A stretch of DNA of 9,467 nucleotides, taken from the NCBI GenBank assembly GCA_002296225.1, contig DBHR01000106.1:1-9467 (forward strand), written 5' to 3'. Position numbers and translations under genes: made by a program. The notes under the pieces are model-generated. The model ran no database searches. It was not told where the DNA came from and saw nothing but the letters and a program-made list of their open reading frames with translations. Of the stretch, positions 6,612-9,467 are shown piece by piece. Source of the stretch: Acidobacteria bacterium UBA823 (GTDB lineage Bacteria > Acidobacteriota > Vicinamibacteria > Vicinamibacterales > UBA823). Each line of letters begins with the position of its first letter. Position 1 is the first letter of the stretch.

Positions 6612-9083
6612 GTGTCCGGGCGGTCATCTAGGTCTAGCCGACGAAATTTTATCAAAGGTGTGGCCACTGGTGCGGCCATTTCGACGGTTGGAGTTCGTGG
6701 CATTTTGGGCAACGTGGCACCAGAGCGGCTGCGTGATGACGGGCAAGTTGCGGGAGTTCGGTGGGAGCCGGTCTTTTCAGCTCCCCGGGATGTGACCCGC
6801 CCATGGCTTGGCGCGGGGCTATGGGCGAATCGGCTTCAGGATTGGCGGTTGGTCGACGGTCGAATTGAATCTCTGGCTGGCGGGCCCATGGACGCAGGTC
6901 GCACCGTCGCACTCCTTACGCACGAGGTCGGCCCCGGGCCGGGTTCTGGTCATTTCCGTGTGCGGAGCGGTTCGCTTGAGCTGAGCGGTCGGGGAGGCTT
7001 CGGGGGTTTTCTCGTGGGTGTTGGCGCCGGTGCGCTGGACTACCGGTCCGCCGCACTAGCGCAGAAGGCGTCGGGGGAGGGCGGTGGCTTCTGGTGCGGA
7101 TACGAAGCCGATGGCCGAATACGATTCCGTGACCATACGAGTGAAGCTTACCCACTAGCTTTCGAGGTCCTTGAGGCAGAAGCGGGTATACCAGAGGAGT
7201 CGGTGCTGCGCCACTTGGACGAGGACGTTCTACTGCAGCTCGACATTGAGCCTGAAGGCAGGGGCGAGTTCATCGTTAGATTGACGGCGCTGGACGCTGA
7301 GACCGGCCTACTCAGGGCGGGTGCACTACGCAGAGGTGTTCCTGAACGGGATGTGCTGGGTGGTGTGGCGCTGGTGTCTTCGCCGCTGTTGGGAGGGCGC
7401 GCGCGTTTTTGGTTCGCGGATCTAATGAGCGGCGGAGACAAGATAATCGTACGGCGGAAGCGTGCTGAAGGCCCGATTCTCGGGACGATGTACTCGCTAA
7501 ATCGGAATATTTTGAAGTTGTCCGCGCAGCTGATGCCCCTCGGTGACATGGAGCCACGGACGGTTCGTTTGGAGGTGCGCGTCGATGGAGGTCAATGGCG
7601 TGAGGTCGCACGGAGTCCTTGGGGAGTTGGGTATACAGCGCAATTCCGGGTCGATGCTTGGGACGCATCCCAAGCGTGGGATTATCGGGTCCGGTACCGC
7701 GACCGGGAGGGCCTCGATCACGAGCACAGCGGCATCGTGCAGAAGGACCCAAAGGAGGAAGACGGCTTTACGATTGCCCACTTGAGTTGTGTGATGCCAA
7801 CAGCGCGTGGTCTGGAGAGTGGCACCGGAGAAGCTGAGCTCCCAGTGGCTGAGCCATTGGGGCGGTACACGTCGAAGAATCTACACTTCCCGCATACTGA
7901 ACTAGCGGAGCACATAGCGAGTCACGAACCTGAGCTACTGGTGTGTGCTGGGGACCAGATCTACGAAGGGAATCCGACAGGTGCCGACACCTCAGACAAT
8001 CCGACGCTCGACTACCTATATAAGTGGTATCTGTGGGTTTGGGCATTTCGTGACCTGACGCGGTCGACACCGGCGATTGTGCAGACCGACGACCACGACG
8101 TGTATCAGGGCAATCTGTGGGGCAATAGCGGCCGCGAAGCGCCGATGGAAGTCGTGGACGTTGACGGCCGTGCAGTTCGCGTGCGCGACCAAAACCGTGG
8201 CGGCTACGTTTATAGTGCTGAGTTCGTCAACATGGTCGAACGGACTCAATGTGGACATAATCCGGACCCGTACGATGCCACTTCTGTGGAGCAGGGAATC
8301 GGGGTCTACTACGGGGCGTTTAAATTCGGCGGAATCGGGTTTGCGATCCTGGAGGACCGAAAATTCAAGACGGCACCGATTCAGGGCGCGGACCTGGACG
8401 TCCATGAAGCCCAATTGCTTGGCCCACGGCAGGAAGCGTTTCTTGAGGCTTGGGGCCGGGATAGTGACGGGGTCGATGGGCGGATCTGTCTAACCCAAAC
8501 TCTCTTGGCGTGTCTTCAGACGAGTCCACGGGGGCGAGCGCTGCTTGACTGGGATTCTAACGGTCATCCGAAACTGCAGCGCGATCGAGCCATTGCACTT
8601 CTGCGCGATGCAAAGGCCCTCGTTCTTGCGGGTGACCAACATTTGGCGTCGGTGGTTCGGCATGGGCTTGATTCACCTACAGACGGCGTGATGCAATTCA
8701 CGGGTCCGGCGGGCGTGTCGTTTTGGCAACGGTGGTTCGAACCAGCGCGCGACTTACCGAATCGGAGCGGAGAGCCCCATACGGGTGATTTTGTCGACGC
8801 GTTCGGTAACCCTCTGCGAGTGCATGCGGTTGCCAACCCGAAGATTACGTTCGCTTACTATCGTCGATTTAAGGGCGGGCGAAGTCAGGCGCTGGGTGAT
8901 GCGCGGCTCAAGAGCGAGGGTTATGGGATCGTAAGGGTACGCCGTGCGGCGCGGGAGTATGTGATCGAGTGTTGGCCACGTGCGGTGGACCCCACGCAGC
9001 AAGGGGCTGAGCAGTTCCCTGGCTGGCCCGTTACGCTACCGTTCGATGAGTGTGATGGCCGCGCTCTAGCCGCTAAGGCGTAA
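6612..9083 (+). CDS. Tat-exported PhoD-like metallophosphatase with long N-terminal extension
   Basis: Predicted phosphodiesterase/phosphomonoesterase of the PhoD-like metallophosphatase family, 823 residues from the GTG at 6612. A near-perfect twin-arginine signal SRRNFIK (9-15) followed by GVATGAAIST sends it folded across the membrane, as is usual for PhoD, which loads its metals in the cytoplasm. The catalytic domain is in the C-terminal half: FTIAHLSCVMP (about 386-396), CAGDQIYEGNP (445-455), TDDHDVYQGNLWG (492-504), EDRKFKT (581-587) and AGDQHLASVVRHG (673-685), which carry the expected Asp, His and Asn-type metal ligands. Between the signal and about residue 285 there is a Gly-rich, beta-type region (for example SGRGGFGGFLVGVGAGALDY) that I do not recognise with certainty; it resembles a carbohydrate-binding or LamG-like fold only in general look. 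Residues about 290-385 resemble the Ig-like domain usually found before PhoD. The total is well above the 450-580 residues of classical PhoD. Last gene of the sulfatase operon; the specific substrate is unknown. Confidence 0.93.
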   Translation: MSGRSSRSSRRNFIKGVATGAAISTVGVRGILGNVAPERLRDDGQVAGVRWEPVFSAPRDVTRPWLGAGLWANRLQDWRLVDGRIESLAGGPMDAGRTVALLTHEVGPGPGSGHFRVRSGSLELSGRGGFGGFLVGVGAGALDYRSAALAQKASGEGGGFWCGYEADGRIRFRDHTSEAYPLAFEVLEAEAGIPEESVLRHLDEDVLLQLDIEPEGRGEFIVRLTALDAETGLLRAGALRRGVPERDVLGGVALVSSPLLGGRARFWFADLMSGGDKIIVRRKRAEGPILGTMYSLNRNILKLSAQLMPLGDMEPRTVRLEVRVDGGQWREVARSPWGVGYTAQFRVDAWDASQAWDYRVRYRDREGLDHEHSGIVQKDPKEEDGFTIAHLSCVMPTARGLESGTGEAELPVAEPLGRYTSKNLHFPHTELAEHIASHEPELLVCAGDQIYEGNPTGADTSDNPTLDYLYKWYLWVWAFRDLTRSTPAIVQTDDHDVYQGNLWGNSGREAPMEVVDVDGRAVRVRDQNRGGYVYSAEFVNMVERTQCGHNPDPYDATSVEQGIGVYYGAFKFGGIGFAILEDRKFKTAPIQGADLDVHEAQLLGPRQEAFLEAWGRDSDGVDGRICLTQTLLACLQTSPRGRALLDWDSNGHPKLQRDRAIALLRDAKALVLAGDQHLASVVRHGLDSPTDGVMQFTGPAGVSFWQRWFEPARDLPNRSGEPHTGDFVDAFGNPLRVHAVANPKITFAYYRRFKGGRSQALGDARLKSEGYGIVRVRRAAREYVIECWPRAVDPTQQGAEQFPGWPVTLPFDECDGRALAAKA

Positions 9084-9087
9084 GCAC

Positions 9088-9467
9088 CTATCGCGGTTCG
9101 CCAAGGTTCCGGATGGGACCGGGTTCCTTTGCTTCGAGCTTCACCGCCCACAATCCGGAATTATGATCGGCAACAAAGATGTTTCCCTTGTAGGGTTGGG
9201 GGGCCCAGGCCATGGGTGCGTTTCTCACAAAGCCCTGGGGGTCGAAGGCCTCCCAGAACGCGATCTCCCGTCCCTGTTGGTATAGGTCGCCCATCAATTC
9301 CCCGGAGACATCCACCACGCGTAAGCCGGCGTTGTAGTACGCAACGTAAAGGATGTCGTCTTCCACCCAAAGGTTGTGCGACCCCGCCTCGGGCACCTGG
9401 TAACGCGCGACTTCCTTGGGGTGCTCCCAGTCGTCCGCGTCATAGACGTGAACCCAGCCACCGGCTC
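9088..9467 (-). CDS. LVIVD-repeat protein, C-terminal part only
   Basis: The frame is open from the right edge (9467) to a stop at 9088, giving the last 126 residues; the start lies outside the window. The visible part reads GWVHVYDADDWEHPKEVARY, then VPEAGSHNLWVEDDILYVAYY and NAGLRVVDVSGEL, followed by APQPYKGNIFVADHNSGLWAVKLE. The alternating short strands with VYDADD..., RVVDVSG and LWAVKLE are what LVIVD repeats of beta-propeller-like surface proteins look like. A GTG at 9396 could be mistaken for a start, but the repeat pattern continues upstream of it. The gene converges on the phosphatase with only four bases between the stops, and no clear terminator hairpin is visible there. Function of such proteins is not established; probably exported, which cannot be checked without the N-terminus. 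Confidence 0.85.
   Translation of the reverse strand, partial: AGGWVHVYDADDWEHPKEVARYQVPEAGSHNLWVEDDILYVAYYNAGLRVVDVSGELMGDLYQQGREIAFWEAFDPQGFVRNAPMAWAPQPYKGNIFVADHNSGLWAVKLEAKEPGPIRNLGEPR

Noticed and set aside
6056..6712. Minus-strand open frame of 218 codons
   Set aside because: It lies antisense to the second sulfatase and the start of the phosphatase, both of which have clear family motifs; its translation shows no domain-like pattern.
9069..9140. Possible terminator between the converging phosphatase and LVIVD genes
   Set aside because: I found no stem with a following T-run; the four-base gap leaves no room and any pairing seen by eye is weak.

Overview
The window looks like a piece of a chromosome from a free-living, Gram-negative-type heterotroph with moderately high GC. 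It holds seven protein-coding genes in two divergent blocks, plus one convergent partial gene at the right edge. I see no rRNA, tRNA, CRISPR array, insertion sequence or phage gene. The mix of a MurQ-type etherase, a DUF187/GHL10 hydrolase, a sodium:solute symporter, secreted sulfatases, a Tat-exported PhoD-like phosphatase and an LVIVD-repeat protein is the kind seen in environmental Gemmatimonadota, Acidobacteriota and Planctomycetota-like lineages. That placement is an inference from gene content only and is weak.

Left block, minus strand, transcribed from about 3413 towards 1: murQ (N-acetylmuramate-6-phosphate etherase), then a secreted GHL10-family glycoside hydrolase-like protein, then a sodium:solute symporter that runs off the left edge. 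Gaps are only 65 and 52 bases. A good sigma70-type promoter (TTGACA, 17 bases, TAGCAT) precedes murQ and a second TTGACA element sits in the murQ-GHL10 gap. The simplest reading is a salvage pathway for cell-wall amino sugars: hydrolysis outside the cytoplasm, sodium-coupled uptake and, after phosphorylation by a kinase not in this window, removal of the lactyl ether by MurQ.

Right block, plus strand, from 3610 to 9083: two different S1-type sulfatases followed by a large PhoD-like phosphatase. The genes are physically fused by overlaps. The second sulfatase most likely starts at a GTG inside the end of the first, and the phosphatase most likely starts at a GTG one base after the second stops; each has a strong ribosome-binding site inside the preceding gene. 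All three proteins carry export signals (two lipoprotein-like, one twin-arginine), so the operon appears to encode a cell-envelope set that strips sulfate and phosphate esters from organic matter. The first sulfatase has a canonical CAPSR formylglycine motif. The second has CSSSR together with changed metal-ligand motifs, which is one of the more interesting points in the window.

Right edge: the C-terminal 126 residues of an LVIVD-repeat (beta-propeller-like) protein on the minus strand, ending four bases from the phosphatase stop.
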